This document shows, piece by piece, positions 24,442 to 35,199 of a stretch of 64,000 nucleotides of DNA (within the stretch, counting starts at the first letter, position 1; the number at the start of each line of letters is the position of its first letter). The position numbers and the translations under genes are program-made. This DNA is from Diplosphaera chodatii (lineage: Eukaryota; Chlorophyta; Trebouxiophyceae; Prasiolales; Stichococcaceae). Location of the stretch: NCBI GenBank assembly GCA_032358165.1, contig JAALGY010000002.1:186001-250000 (forward strand). Direction: 5' to 3'. Under the pieces are notes generated by a model. The model did no database searches and was not told where the DNA came from. It saw only the letters and a program-made list of their open reading frames with translations.

Positions 24442-27400
24442 CTATCTACCGTTGCTGATCTGCTGCAGCTGCCTGCTGATCTGCACGGCGCTGGGGCGAT
24501 CCGCCGGCGACGCCGCCATGCACTGCTGTATGAGCGCTGCCACCGCCGCGGGGCACTCCTGCGGCACCCGCACCGGCCGCATGCTGCCCCGCACAGGGGT
24601 CATGCCCGTGACCAGCTCCCACAGCACGACGCCAAACGAGTAGCTGTCCGCCTGCAGCAGGCGCGCAGGCACAGGTTCACACCCTGCACCTTCTACGCAG
24701 TCTGTAGGGCACATGCTGTGGACCTGGCAGCTGCCTACCGGTACAGCCTCTATGATAGACGCGGATGCAGCATATGAGGCACCTTCTCATCCAGGAGCTG
24801 GCTGCCCCTGTCTGCCAGCAGCAGCTCCGGTGCGGCCCAGGCCAGCGTGCCAAAGTGCTGTGACACGTACTCTGCATCCATCATTGCAGCCGACCCAGTG
24901 TCCGCCACCTTGGCTGTGCGGCCGTCGGCAGACAGCAGGATGTTGCTGGACTTGAGGTCCCTGCAGTTGCATGACATACCACACAGTCAAAGAGTCGGAC
25001 TCCATTGTCATGATGGCATTCAGACGATCCACATGCCCACATTGTCGGGTGCATCTGCAGTTCCGCCCCTCACTGTGGTTCATGTGGCACTGACCCTGGA
25101 CTCAAAGCTGTCACGGCTCAAGCTGCGCGTACCTGTGCACCACACCAGTGGTGTGGATGTATACTAGCCCTCGTGCAACGTCTGCGGCAATGCTAGCCCC
25201 GCGGTTGCGCCATAGATACTGTGGCCCCTGAGGCCCGTCCAGTGCTGCGCGCAGGTCCCCACCCTGTGTGGGCGCCAAGCACATGTGCTCCAATAGTTCC
25301 GTTGGGTTGAGGCTGTATGCAGGTGCCTTGCACGGCAGCGCTGTCACGCAGCTCATGTGCCGTTGAGCGCACGGCAGAGCATCCACGCCCACAACAGCTC
25401 GACAGAACACACACCTGCATCAGCTCCATGACCAGCAGCACCGACTGGCCGTCGTGCGCCGCAGCCGCGCCGTACACCTGCACCACATTGGCGTCTTGGC
25501 TGACCCGCTCCGCCAGCTGCACCTGCAGGGACACGGGGCGATGTCAGAAGCTGGCACGGTGCAGCATGGCGATGTGTGCCCATCCCACATGGCCAGCATC
25601 CATGCTGTCGGTAATGTCACTGCCAATGGCAGCCGCTGAAAGGTTACGCAGGCGCCGCCGCACCTCCCGCTCCACAGCGCGTGCCAAACCACCATCCAGC
25701 TGCAGCACCTTGATGGCCACATCCCGCTGCAGGTGCGTTCCCTTGTACACCTGCCATCATGTGCAAGAGGTACATCTGCCATCATGTACAGAGGCGTCGG
25801 TGATCCTATGGATGGCACAGTTGTAGTACTGCCATGATGCATCTCAATGAGCTGGTGGTGAAATGTCGCTGCCACATCCCAAGCACACAATATATCGTTA
25901 CCCTGCTAAATGCTCCACCACCCAGAACGATGCATTTGCCAGCGGCGCTGGTGCTGAACTTGACATCAGCTGCAAGCAGCTGCAGCTTCCACCCGTTGCC
26001 ATGCGATGGCTTCTCTGAGACTACAGCATCAACAGGCTGCACATGCACACACCAGTTAGTAGTACCCTGCGCTCGTCCATGTGTCAAAGGATGGGTTGGA
26101 ATCCAGCTCATAAAGCAACATCCACAAGTACTTCTGATGCTGCAGAATGGCGAAAATAATCAGTTCCCATCGTCACTGCACAGGTCATCGGCATCGCCTC
26201 ACAGATATAGCCGCACGCTTGATGACGCCCTCTCTGTCACTGCTGTCCAGCGAAGATTTGCTATCCGCAGCCGCTGCAAACCCCTCAACTTGTCGCTCTA
26301 CTGCAAAGCGCCTCTTCAACAAGGCCCAGGGCAGCACTATAACTGCACAACTAAAGCTGAGCCCGTTACTTGATGTAACACGTCTCTGCGAGGCAAGGAT
26401 GCTGAATAGCATGTGTCCTAGCAGTTGTGGTCGCTGCCATGTCTGCAGACATCAGATGAGCAGGAGAGCTAGTGGAGCTTGGTCAGGGCACCTCTATCTA
26501 GGTATCATGCACCAGTCGTACTTGCCTGCAATCAGTGCAGCTGCTGCAGCTAATGCTGCAACCGCAATTCCGACAATCACGCCAGCAGACCGTGCTCTGG
26601 AGGTAACAGGTTGGGGCGCCTCCCTGACAACCACCACAATCTACGGATGCTTCCCAGCAGTGGAATCGAATGCAGAATTGCAGCCTTGTGAAACGCATCC
26701 TGACAGCAACAGATGCACAGCAACTGGCTGGGTGCGCACTCAGCGCTGCTGGCCAGTGGCGTGTCTTGCAGAGTCCCGGCAGCGTTGCCATCGAAGCTAG
26801 TCTGCAACATGTGCCATCGCGACTTCAGCACACTCCAGTTTCGTGAAGCCAAGGCAAGTTAGCACCTTAGCAGAGGCAGGCGACCGAAATATCACAGAGA
26901 TGGAAGGCCTACCAGGAACATGGTAGCATTCAAGAAAGTGCCGGTCCATTTGGCCTTTCGAGGTCCTAACGATGTCAGGGCCGCGCTTGCGAACAGACCA
27001 CCCCACACAACCGATGGCGTAAAATTTGCTGCGCGACTGCTGGTCCATACGTTGATGATGACAGTGGGGGCGGCTGTTTGCAGCAGCTTTCTGGTACCAA
27101 ACACTCGTGTTTAGTACCTCAGGTGATGCCTTTGAAACCCACAACCCGACGTCACTGTCAAACTGCCGTGGCTCCACCATGCATGCAAGTTTGTGCATCA
27201 CCTAGCATTGCGTGTGGTGTTGACGAGCGTGACGTCGGAGACGTTGACCGAATAGATTGTTTGGGGTCCCAGCGCAAGGTACACTGCTGCCGAGAACATT
27301 GTGGCCTTGTCAGCAGAAAATGGGTGTAACTCCACGCCAGTGAGCTGCAGTCAAAGCATCCCGCATGGGTAAGCGCAGTGCCATTGCCGCTCCATGCCGC

Positions 27401-29214
27401 AACCAGGCATATGGCTGTGGCGACGCCATCGCCTGACTGTCAACTCGAGCAACGTCATGCCTGATGTGGCTGAACATATGGGCGACGGTCGTACCTGTAT
27501 TCGTGACAAAGTGTCTGCCCAATAGGGTGCCCTTTCAGGTGTAGAGTTGGCCGCCTCAAACTGCTGCTGTTGCGCCGTTTCGAAATAGACACGCTCTGCT
27601 GACAGCACGTTCGTGACGCCCTTGAACTGCAGGCCGTGTCAATACTTGCCAAACATAGGTACCCACCAGACGGCGGCAGCCAAGTCGCGGTGCAGCATCT
27701 GATTGTTGAACAGGATGCTAGCTGTGTACAGCAGATGTACATATGGCATGCACCTACCTTGGCTTTTACTTCCTGCTCAATGAAATAGACTATTTGATAG
27801 ATGCCCTGCGGCAGGCCCCCCTTTGCTTGCACGACATATCCCTCTACATCAGGATAGTTGTCCCTGACAACCCATATGACTACAGACTTTTACTTCATGC
27901 TGATGATGCTCACAAGTGTGTCCACCAGTGCGATGTGCCCGGGGCCCGCAAACTCGATGAGCGCCCCGTCCATGTAGCTGGCACGCTGTGCTATGCTGGG
28001 CAGCGCGTTGACGATCAGCTTGCGGTAGGTTGGGCACTTGTATGCCTGATCGGTTTTGCGGTAGCAGTACACCGGCTTCCCCTCGTTCAGGGGGTCTGCA
28101 TCCGACCAGATTTGCTGTCACGATGACATGTCATATCGGCAGATGATTGCAGTGTGCATGCAGCAGATGCTCGGCAGTTCACACCCTCAGGCGGTGGCAC
28201 GGCAGACTCGGTTGCACACTGAGATCTGCTGGGTCATGTAGTTATGTTATGTAGCCTTTAGATGCAGGAGATGCACGTCCCATAAGATGAGGTCAACCAA
28301 CACTGTCGCAACAACCCTGCTCTCACCTAAGCCGATCATGTTGGCGACCTTGGAAGAGCTCAGCTTCTTGTCACCAGTCGAGTGGAATAGTTGTTCCCGC
28401 ATGTCGTTCAGGTACACGTCCACAGCCGCCTTGACATGCTGGATGAAGCCAGCCCGCCTCTTCAGGATGTAGCTGCCCAGCTGCAGCCAGATGAATGCGT
28501 TCCAATACAATGAGTGTGCAACTTTGTTGCCACCTTAAAATACACATACACAGAGTGCAATCATTGGCCTTGCATGCCAGCGGCAGTACTTGGTCTACAA
28601 GCTGCGGAGTCAGCACAACATGCAGACGCACGCACCGCCTTGATGAACAACCTGGCCGCCTGTGGGCCGTACTGGCTGCTGATTGAGGTCCAATCTGCTT
28701 GGCAGAGCTCCTCCATGATCTGCCGCTTCTGGATGGGGGTCACCCACACCTCCACCCCAGAAGCCTCCTCCAGCAGGATGACGGTTTCCTTGCCTTGCTG
28801 CACACACATGGGACATGACTTGCTTCAGCAGAGAGAGCATACAGAGGTGTTGTCTAGTGCGCCTTATGAAAGCAAGTGGGGATGCTGATCCCCTGTCGGT
28901 CTGACATGCAATGCGGTGCCTACCACAGCTGTGGATACAGCGCTCCATATGCTGGCATGTACATATGCGGCCAGAAGCTCTACTAGTGGAGACAGACACA
29001 ACGAAGTTGAGCATCAGTGCCTGAGAACTCACGAAGTTCTTGAACTCCAAAGAGCCAGCGTTTGGACCGCCGCCATACCCGTGGCGCTCACGCTCCCCAA
29101 GGATGTACAAGAGGCGCCCGACGGCAACGCCAACGCGGCGGGTCTCCAAGCAGTTCTGCTTGGTGGCGTCGATGAGCGTATCAATCTGACAAACCTTGAA
29201 CCGTTTGTAGGCTT
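24442..29214 (-). CDS. Receptor-like protein kinase, novel ectodomain
   Basis: Single-span membrane kinase; 16 exons join in phase (29214-29033, 28797-28636, 28480-28327, 28095-27914, 27841-27758, 27626-27495, 27344-27202, 27090-26913, 26640-26526, 26342-26203, 25979-25902, 25750-25664, 25522-25415, 25263-25133, 24960-24783, 24651-24442), about 754 residues with the N-terminus missing. The first roughly 340 residues match no family I know. Next is an extracellular module with NTT/NFT/NAT sites and an RKLLQ joint, like modules I recall in volvocine-algal surface proteins. Then the span (GVIVGIAVAALAAAAALIAV, stop-transfer KRR) and the kinase: LGGGAFSRVYKG loop, VAIK lysine, EREVQLAE helix C, HRDLKSSN catalytic loop, APELL. 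The DFG motif reads DTG. The intron after 26526 uses a GC donor (cag|gcaagt). Catalysis is plausible; ligand unknown. Confidence 0.85.
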
Positions 29215-30030
29215 CTGCAAACATATCACACGCATCACATCAGGGTCATGCATCGCACAGCGTGAGTGTCTTGTTTGGTGAGGTGCCAGCCGAAAGCAGC
29301 AGCCAACCGCTTTCTGCTTCAAGGCAAATGCACAACTGGTCGGTATTGTTAATGTGATGGCGCCACGAGCAATGCAAGTGACTTTCAATCGGTCAATTGC
29401 GCACGTCTGTCATGAACATCGAGCTGTGCCGTCGCCAGCGCTCGGTTCTCGATGTCAGCTCTTGTATCCTCCTGGGCTTCAACCACGTCCATGGCGTCGT
29501 TGCTGTTGCTGCGGTTCGTTGCGGGGGTGGCAGTGCTGCTTGCAGGCTGGGCCGCGCCTGGCGAGGCCAGGGGTTCTTCTGCCTCACCACTCCGGTCGAC
29601 TTCTGTTGGACTGAGACTGGTGCAGTCGTCAGCAGGTCCAGTCTAGTAGTTAAGCTTGCAACAGTCCGCAGTAGTCTTCGGTTAAGTTGATGCTGAGTTG
29701 GAATCGCATGTTGGTTGGTTGTGGTTGTGCTACGAGTTGACACCTGCTCTTAGGTGGAAGCAGGATAGTTACTCTGACTCGGGAGTCAAAGTAATCGTAC
29801 CAGTAGGGTTTAGCACTCGCTGTTCTGCAGTTGAGCAGCGTTTGGCTAGCCACTCTTCCGTTCCCAGTGTGTAACCAGTGACGCGGTCGTCAAGTTGCAC
29901 GCCCTAACTCCAACAACTTCATCGGCGGCTTGAGCATGGTCGCTAGCTGCCACCTGCACCATAGTAGGACATCAGACATCAGCATGATGCGTCAGGGTGC
30001 CATCATATGCATCACGGCATGGCGCAGGTG
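29215..30030. other. Head-to-head 5' region
   Basis: Lies between the minus-strand receptor kinase and the plus strand, where a secretory-signal-like frame starts at 29491. The missing first exon of the kinase and its promoter should be here. I could not choose an exon with confidence; a minus frame at 29743-29393 is Arg/Thr/Pro-rich with no signal peptide. Confidence 0.35.
29491..29646 (+). CDS. Possible signal-peptide exon
   Basis: Plus-strand ATG followed by a textbook secretory leader: short N-region, Leu/Val/Ala-rich core (LLLLRFVAGVAVLLAGW), then a small-residue cleavage-like site, and a Ser-rich stretch before a stop at 29644. A possible donor lies at gcag|gtcc near 29633. It may be the first exon of an ancestor of the kinase copy decayed at 31.0-32.1 kb, or chance. 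No second exon is firmly linked. Confidence 0.3.
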   Translation: MASLLLLRFVAGVAVLLAGWAAPGEARGSSASPLRSTSVGLRLVQSSAGPV

Positions 30031-30262
30031 CTGTGACGGCGAAAACAGACGCGGAAGCAGGCGGAATGACGGCGAAAACAGACGCGGAAGCAGGTGCTGT
30101 GACGGCGAAAACAGACGCGGAAGCAGGCGGAATGACGGCGAAAACAGACGCGGAAGCAGGCGCTGTGACGGCGAAAACAGACGCGGAAGCAGGCGGGTGT
30201 GACGGCGAAAACAGACGCGGAAACAGGCGGAATGACGGCGAAAACAGGCGCGGAAGCATGCA
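30031..30262 (+). repeat. 33-bp tandem repeat, seven copies
   Basis: About seven copies of a 33-bp unit (core tgacggcgaaaacagacgcg). Neighbouring units alternate between two endings (gcaggcggaa and gcaggtgctg), so the true period over most of the array is about 66 bp. Because 33 is a multiple of three, several frames stay open; one plus frame reads as an 11-residue repeat TAKTDAEAG with alternating linkers. The last units are degenerate. Whether it is translated is unknown. Confidence 0.9.
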
Positions 30263-30998
30263 GCACAGGGGGGCCAGTAAAAGCAGACGCGGCGACAGGC
30301 ATCACACTGGAGACACGCAGGGACATGCAGTGTGTTTCGGCAAGGTGAGACGCGAAACATCTAGGGCGGTTGCCAGCGGCTGCTTGCTGGACTGCATCCT
30401 GGTGCAGTGCAGAGGTTCGACTGTTGGTGCCCGGCGTCGATGCAAGCCGAACGAATTTGCACTATGCATGCAGCTATGCCATTCCAACAGAGTTGTTGGC
30501 ACACATGCTTACAATACTGATCCTCTCGATTCTTGATGCAGGGACCTGCAGTCACTGCCATAACATTGGCTGTAGGTCGGGCTGAGCAGCGGGGCGGGCT
30601 TCTGAACAATGTTTACACCGGTGCTTGCAGGCACCGACTGATGAGGTGGCAGCAGGAGCAGCCGCAAGACAACAAAGACCGGCACCGCAGTGGCTGCTGC
30701 TGAGCAAAGCGCGCCATGCAGGGGCTCTGGGTGTGTTTTACAGGTGCTGGATATGCACATCTTCTGCAAAAGCTCTGTGCACCAGGCCATTAAAGTGCAG
30801 ACAGCGTGACTTCGGACGGCTTTGAAGTTGCCCAAGTTCTTCCTTCAGCAGCAGAGCTCAACGCTCCAACACATCATGGTGATGCCTGCAGACAGATGGA
30901 AGGGCAGCCAGCTGAAGCCTTGGGCTAGTGCAGCATAGCAATGCAGCTGACGAGCGCGCTTACTTGCAAGCAGGCAGCGATCTGAGCAACATTCTTAA

Positions 30999-32090
30999 GT
31001 GCAGCTGGCGGAGCGGATCAAGTGAGATGCCAATGTGGTGCAAATGTGTGGTGCTGCCGTGGCAGAGGACAGCTGATAGGTGCTGTTGGTCATCGTGTTG
31101 ATGCAGGCGAGGGTGGTGTTGCACGTGGGCCAATGTTGCGGAGGTGCCGTGCGCCATTTGGTACCTGCAGTGCCAGTCAGGGGGGTCAATGCCATGTGGA
31201 CCCACCCGTTAGGCATTGCCCTTCAATCATCTCTCGTGACCAGCAATCTCACGGAACCTCTACAGGGTGGAAACCTGCGTGCAGTGCTGGACACACCGCA
31301 GGGCGCACAGCACACGGCGGCCAAGTGGCACGATCGCGGGGCCTGCATGGCAGCTGGCGTGAGTTGCGCACGGGCTGGTCTACATGCACACCGCCGGTGT
31401 GGTGCACAGGTGCATGTGTCTGCGCTAGTTGCAGTATACTCTCGTCGAGCGCAGCAAGTCTGCTGATTCAACCTGTTCAGCTGTGTGTGGGCATCTGAAC
31501 TATCAAGCAGCAAAAATAATATACCCAGGTAGCATTCGGTTGCCATGTGACACAATATGCAACTGCAGGGACATTGACGGCAAGCAATATACTGCTATCT
31601 GCTAAAGGCTGCACAGCCAAGGTGGCGGACACAGGGGCAGCAGCAATGATGAACACAGAATACGGGTCGCAGTGTGCTGACCTGGGCAGCGCCGGAGCTG
31701 CTGCTGGCGGACAGAGCAGATGCCTTGAAACAAGGTAGGCTGACGCCTGCCACTTTATTTGCCACCCGTTGCAGGCCTAGATATGCGATGTGTCAGTGTT
31801 TGCGTATCAGAGATTCATGCATACTACGCATGCAAGGCTGTGTTGGGTTCAAACGGACGTGCAGATGCTGTTGATCTCTCCACAGATGGAAAGCTGCTCA
31901 TTGAGCGTGGTGCTGTGGGGAGCTGGCCAACGGGGAGACGCCGGTGCGGGGCGGCATGCGGCCGGTGCGGGTGCCGGAGGAGTGCTCAGCAGCAGTGGCA
32001 GAGCTAATCCAGCAGTGGCGGTGTTGCCGGCGGACCGTACAAGTGCTACAAGCAGAGGCCTGCACGCAGGCAGCTGCAGCAGCTGACTGA
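30999..32090 (+). pseudogene. Decayed receptor-kinase catalytic copy
   Basis: Matches the catalytic exons of the minus-strand kinase. The segment equal to VQLAERVSQDANVVQVYGAA (30999 on) has a TGA in place of the SQ region and two stops before VLLVI. The GGNLRAVLDTPQGAQ segment (31264 on) shifts frame before the HTTGVVHR equivalent. The SNILLSAKGCTAKVADTGAA segment (about 31585) loses the DLK start, then frameshifts after GSQ. The C-lobe (RPVRVPEEC-like, about 31960) is read in yet another frame. Multiple independent lesions make it a clear pseudogene. It keeps the DTG triplet, so DTG predates the duplication. Exons upstream (G-loop, span, ectodomain) are not recognisable. Confidence 0.85.
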
Positions 32091-33259
32091 CGGCTGAGTC
32101 TGATATCATCATCGCATATCATCTCTTGCTGGTGACCACACCAGATTAAATGCTGCGGCTGATCAGAGCTGCTGATGGCACCTCTGCTGATCTGAACACC
32201 AAATTGATGCTGATACACTCGGAATCGCCACTCAGAGCAACAACACAGCAAGTTCAGCTGGTGTGCGAGCGTCAGATGACGAAACGTTTGACATCCAGCA
32301 ACATGAGTCATCAGTTGCTTTGTGAATGCCACAAGAGGCCGCCATGCACAACGAGGCAGGCGCGCAAACACTCTGAGATACATCATCCTAAACCCTGCAG
32401 ATTTATGACACACCAGAACAGGTTGGTTCGCGGTGTGACATGGACATTCAGCGTCGCGACACGCAATCATACAACCTCCAACTTGTTGTACACTTTAACC
32501 ACCTGCGGTAGCTCTGTGGTACACCGCACAGCGACCATCAGGCAAGCACGCGGCGTGTGCAATGCTGTCAGCTGAAGCAGGCAGCAGCAGAGCTACTGTA
32601 TGCAGCGCGCTGAGTCCGCCCGTCAGCTAATGGCGGTGCCACGGCTTTGCAGACAAATTACAGGCTGTCTGCGGCCTGCCAGCTTGTCGCGCACGCTAGA
32701 AATCCACTGATGACAAAGCGATGCAGATGCAACCTCACAACTTCCTGCCTATATATATGTAGGATCTGCGGCAAAACGCTCATGATGCCGCCAATCATGG
32801 GTAGCTCGTGGTAGTAGTGCTGTATTCGATGGGTCTGATGTGATTAAAGATGCTCCTGAGCACCTAGTAACGAGGATCTCAATACACTGGTGCCAACAGC
32901 GCCACCGCTGATGCTCATCCTCAGGCATTCGCAGGCGGAACCTGGTACGTTTTTGACATCTGGTCATACATCATCCCTGATCAGTATCCATCCCGCACAT
33001 CAAGCAGAAAACTTCCTCAACATAGTACTGTTTTATCTGAAAATGACAGTTGCCACGCTGGCCACGATCTCACGTGCTGCTTGGATGACCCAACGAACTG
33101 TGCAGGCGGGAAGCCCTACTTTGGTTTTGGGCGCCTACAGATAGATTTGGCTGCACGAACGTACTCAAGCGATGACAAACCCTGAAAGCTCACAGTGTCG
33201 CTCGTTTGTAGCCCGGCTTCAGATTATGAACTTTGCAACTTGCTTGCCATATCATCACC
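32091..33259. other. No gene supported
   Basis: Lower-complexity intergenic sequence between the decayed kinase and the 33.3-kb exons. Frames such as 32150-32575 (+) lack splice context or motifs. Confidence 0.4.
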
Positions 33260-33720
33260 TGCAGGTCGCCACTCGTGGCTCTTGTAGTGCAGGAAGGTGA
33301 CCGATACGCAGTATTGCATTTCGAGCGGCACGCAGGCACCATGCCGGAGCTTACATCATTCGCAACCGTTTGGAAGGATTGCACGAGCCGCAACACGGCT
33401 GTGCTGCAGGCCAAGCCTGGCTTGCAGCTTAAAGTCAGCGGGCAATCTGACCTGCAGCAGGTTGAAGTGGGACTTTTTGGACATCAGCGCGCTTTGCAAC
33501 ACCTTCAAAGGTTTGCGCAGCATGCGTTCGAACCCTTTGCAGCCACAAGCACTTGGTTTGGGGGTGCTGGCCATGCCAACATGCATTCAAATCCTCAATT
33601 TCGACAAAGTTGCTGTTTCAGGAAATGACTTTCAGGATGATCAGGCAAGTTGGGGCCTGGGGACTCGACTTCGAGCAGGTTATGCCCTTTGGAAAGGCGT
33701 ACCTCATTCCAGTCTTCAAG
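33260..33720 (+). CDS. Unrecognised exons, arm-specific insert
   Basis: Two plus-strand stretches read like protein. From about 33260 to a cag|gtt donor at 33465: VALVVQEGDRYAVLHFERHA and on to KPGLQLKVSGQSDLQQ. From 33625 to a donor at 33720: EMTFRMIRQVGAWGLDFEQV and GKAYLIPVFK. The sequence between them is also open in part (LGLGVLAMPTCIQILNFDK) but its joins are not settled. No family recognised and no gene ends located. It sits in the part of the right arm that has no left-arm equivalent. Confidence 0.4.
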
Positions 33721-35199
33721 GTGCCAAGCCTTGTGACTGAGCCAAGCTGTTCATGCTGTTCTTGGCTCCGGCAGAGTCCAACATTCGGACCACCCTGCTG
33801 CAACGCGGTTGCACACCAGCTGTGTTATTCTGTGTGCGATGCTTGCATGAGAACTGCGTCCTGAAGTTGATTGCTGCTTCTGGTGTTGCAGATGGCGAGG
33901 CGAGACGTTTTGTGTACCAATGCTGACGGTACATCTGCACTCAGCAGCCAAACGTATGTTGAGCATAGCTGCCGGACGAATGTGACTGGCTTTCAGCAGA
34001 CAATATATAGCGGGTGTGTGATGAGACTCTGACACCATGCCATGACTACTGCATGAGAAGTAAAGATGGTACAACCATTCTTTTGTCCTCAAGGCCGTCA
34101 AGCTCATGTCAAGATTGACATCTGCAAGTCATGCGCAACCTCAGCACCGATGCAAGACCTGGTACCACAGCATGCCAGGTCTCTCTGCACAGGTGGGACC
34201 GGCAGCACAGGCTCTCGGCAGGGGTAACAGCAAGAATGGGGCCGCAGCTCGTTGCTCGCACCAAACTGCGGCGCGGCTGGCTGCACTCTGCAGCGCTCAC
34301 CGCATCACCGATAGTGGGCCCGACGCTATCTCTCAAGAGCAGGTATGGGTGTGAGCAGAAACGTCCCTGAGACGTCACTTTTATATATGTTGCAGCTGCT
34401 GTAGATATTGCGAGACCTAGCTCGGCACATGTAAAACCTGCGACAATACAAGTAGTAGTGCATTATCCTGAACCAAAGCATGCATTACCGGCTTCTGCCT
34501 GAATTAAGCAGCAGATGCTTTCGTTGAGAGTGACTCGCCTATGTACTTTGGGCAGCAGAGGTCATGGCAGCAACGCATGTGGCACGATGACTTACCTGCT
34601 GCTGCATACGAGTTGCCTGTCTGCACTGTCTACATACTGCTATATGGTTGATGACTGACCCTGCATTGCCGAACGCAGACCAGCCGCAGGGCAGAAATGC
34701 GTTCTGGCGCTGATGCCACAGCAAATGCTTGCGGTAGGCACTGTGCAACTGCAGCAGAAAGGGCGAACCCCCAGGGTGAACGCCACGGCCGTTTGCAGAA
34801 AGTCCAACAGCGTGCTCGTGCCTAGCTTGGGGCTGGGCCTAACATGGAGCATGTGAGGGCTGGCTCAGCCAGGCTGCAACAGCAGTCGTGCAAAGTTGTT
34901 CAAGTTTTAGCACTCTAGCACAAACTACCTGCACCATGACTGGCCAGTTTGTAACTGCCTGTTAATGCCACGATGCGTATGCAGCAGCGGTCTCCAACAT
35001 CTTGCACTGATGTTGCAGCTGATTTCCGTATTGGCTTCGCTGAGCGTACCATATGAACATGCTAAAAACCGACAGCTGGATGAAAACCTGGCATATTTGG
35101 GTGTGTCCTCCGTTCACATACTGCACCATCTATAGCCATCTTCTGCCTCGCTGCTGAGGACCCTCCTGGCTAACTTCACCTCTACGAATTATGCTGCCA
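33721..35199. other. Non-coding, right-arm sequence
   Basis: No supported gene. Near 34938-34960 it aligns, inverted, with 23055-23085 of the left arm. A stretch near 34.3 kb contains an ATAT run. Confidence 0.4.

Larger units (their letters stand above)
21140..25530 (+). repeat. Left arm of large inverted duplication
   Basis: Collinear in inverted order with 36830-30999. Anchor pairs: the tgcaggtgcggc string near 21200 with its complement near 36745; coiled-coil exons 21838-22130 with 36120-35830; tgtcagccaacccct-like sequence near 22620 with 35395; ggccagtcatgg near 23062 with 34945; kinase exons 24442-25522 with 32090-30999. Coordinate sums stay near 58.0 kb from 21.4 to 23.1 kb and near 56.5 kb over the kinase, so the arms differ by about 1.5 kb of net insertion. 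Similarity is patchy and eroded, so this is an old event. Confidence 0.8.

Noticed and set aside
24226..24777. Plus-strand 183-residue frame at 24226-24777
   Set aside because: Shadow of the kinase C-lobe exon on the minus strand, which contains recognisable kinase subdomains.
27864..27893. Apparent 30-nt intron (or in-frame TAA) in the receptor kinase ectodomain
   Set aside because: A standard 72-nt intron (27913-27842, gtgagc to gtagag) gives the same phase and removes the stop, so no ultra-short intron or reassigned stop codon is needed.
29997..30536. 180-residue plus-strand frame over the 33-bp repeat as a real gene
   Set aside because: The repeat length is a multiple of three so several frames are open by construction; frame content collapses outside the array.
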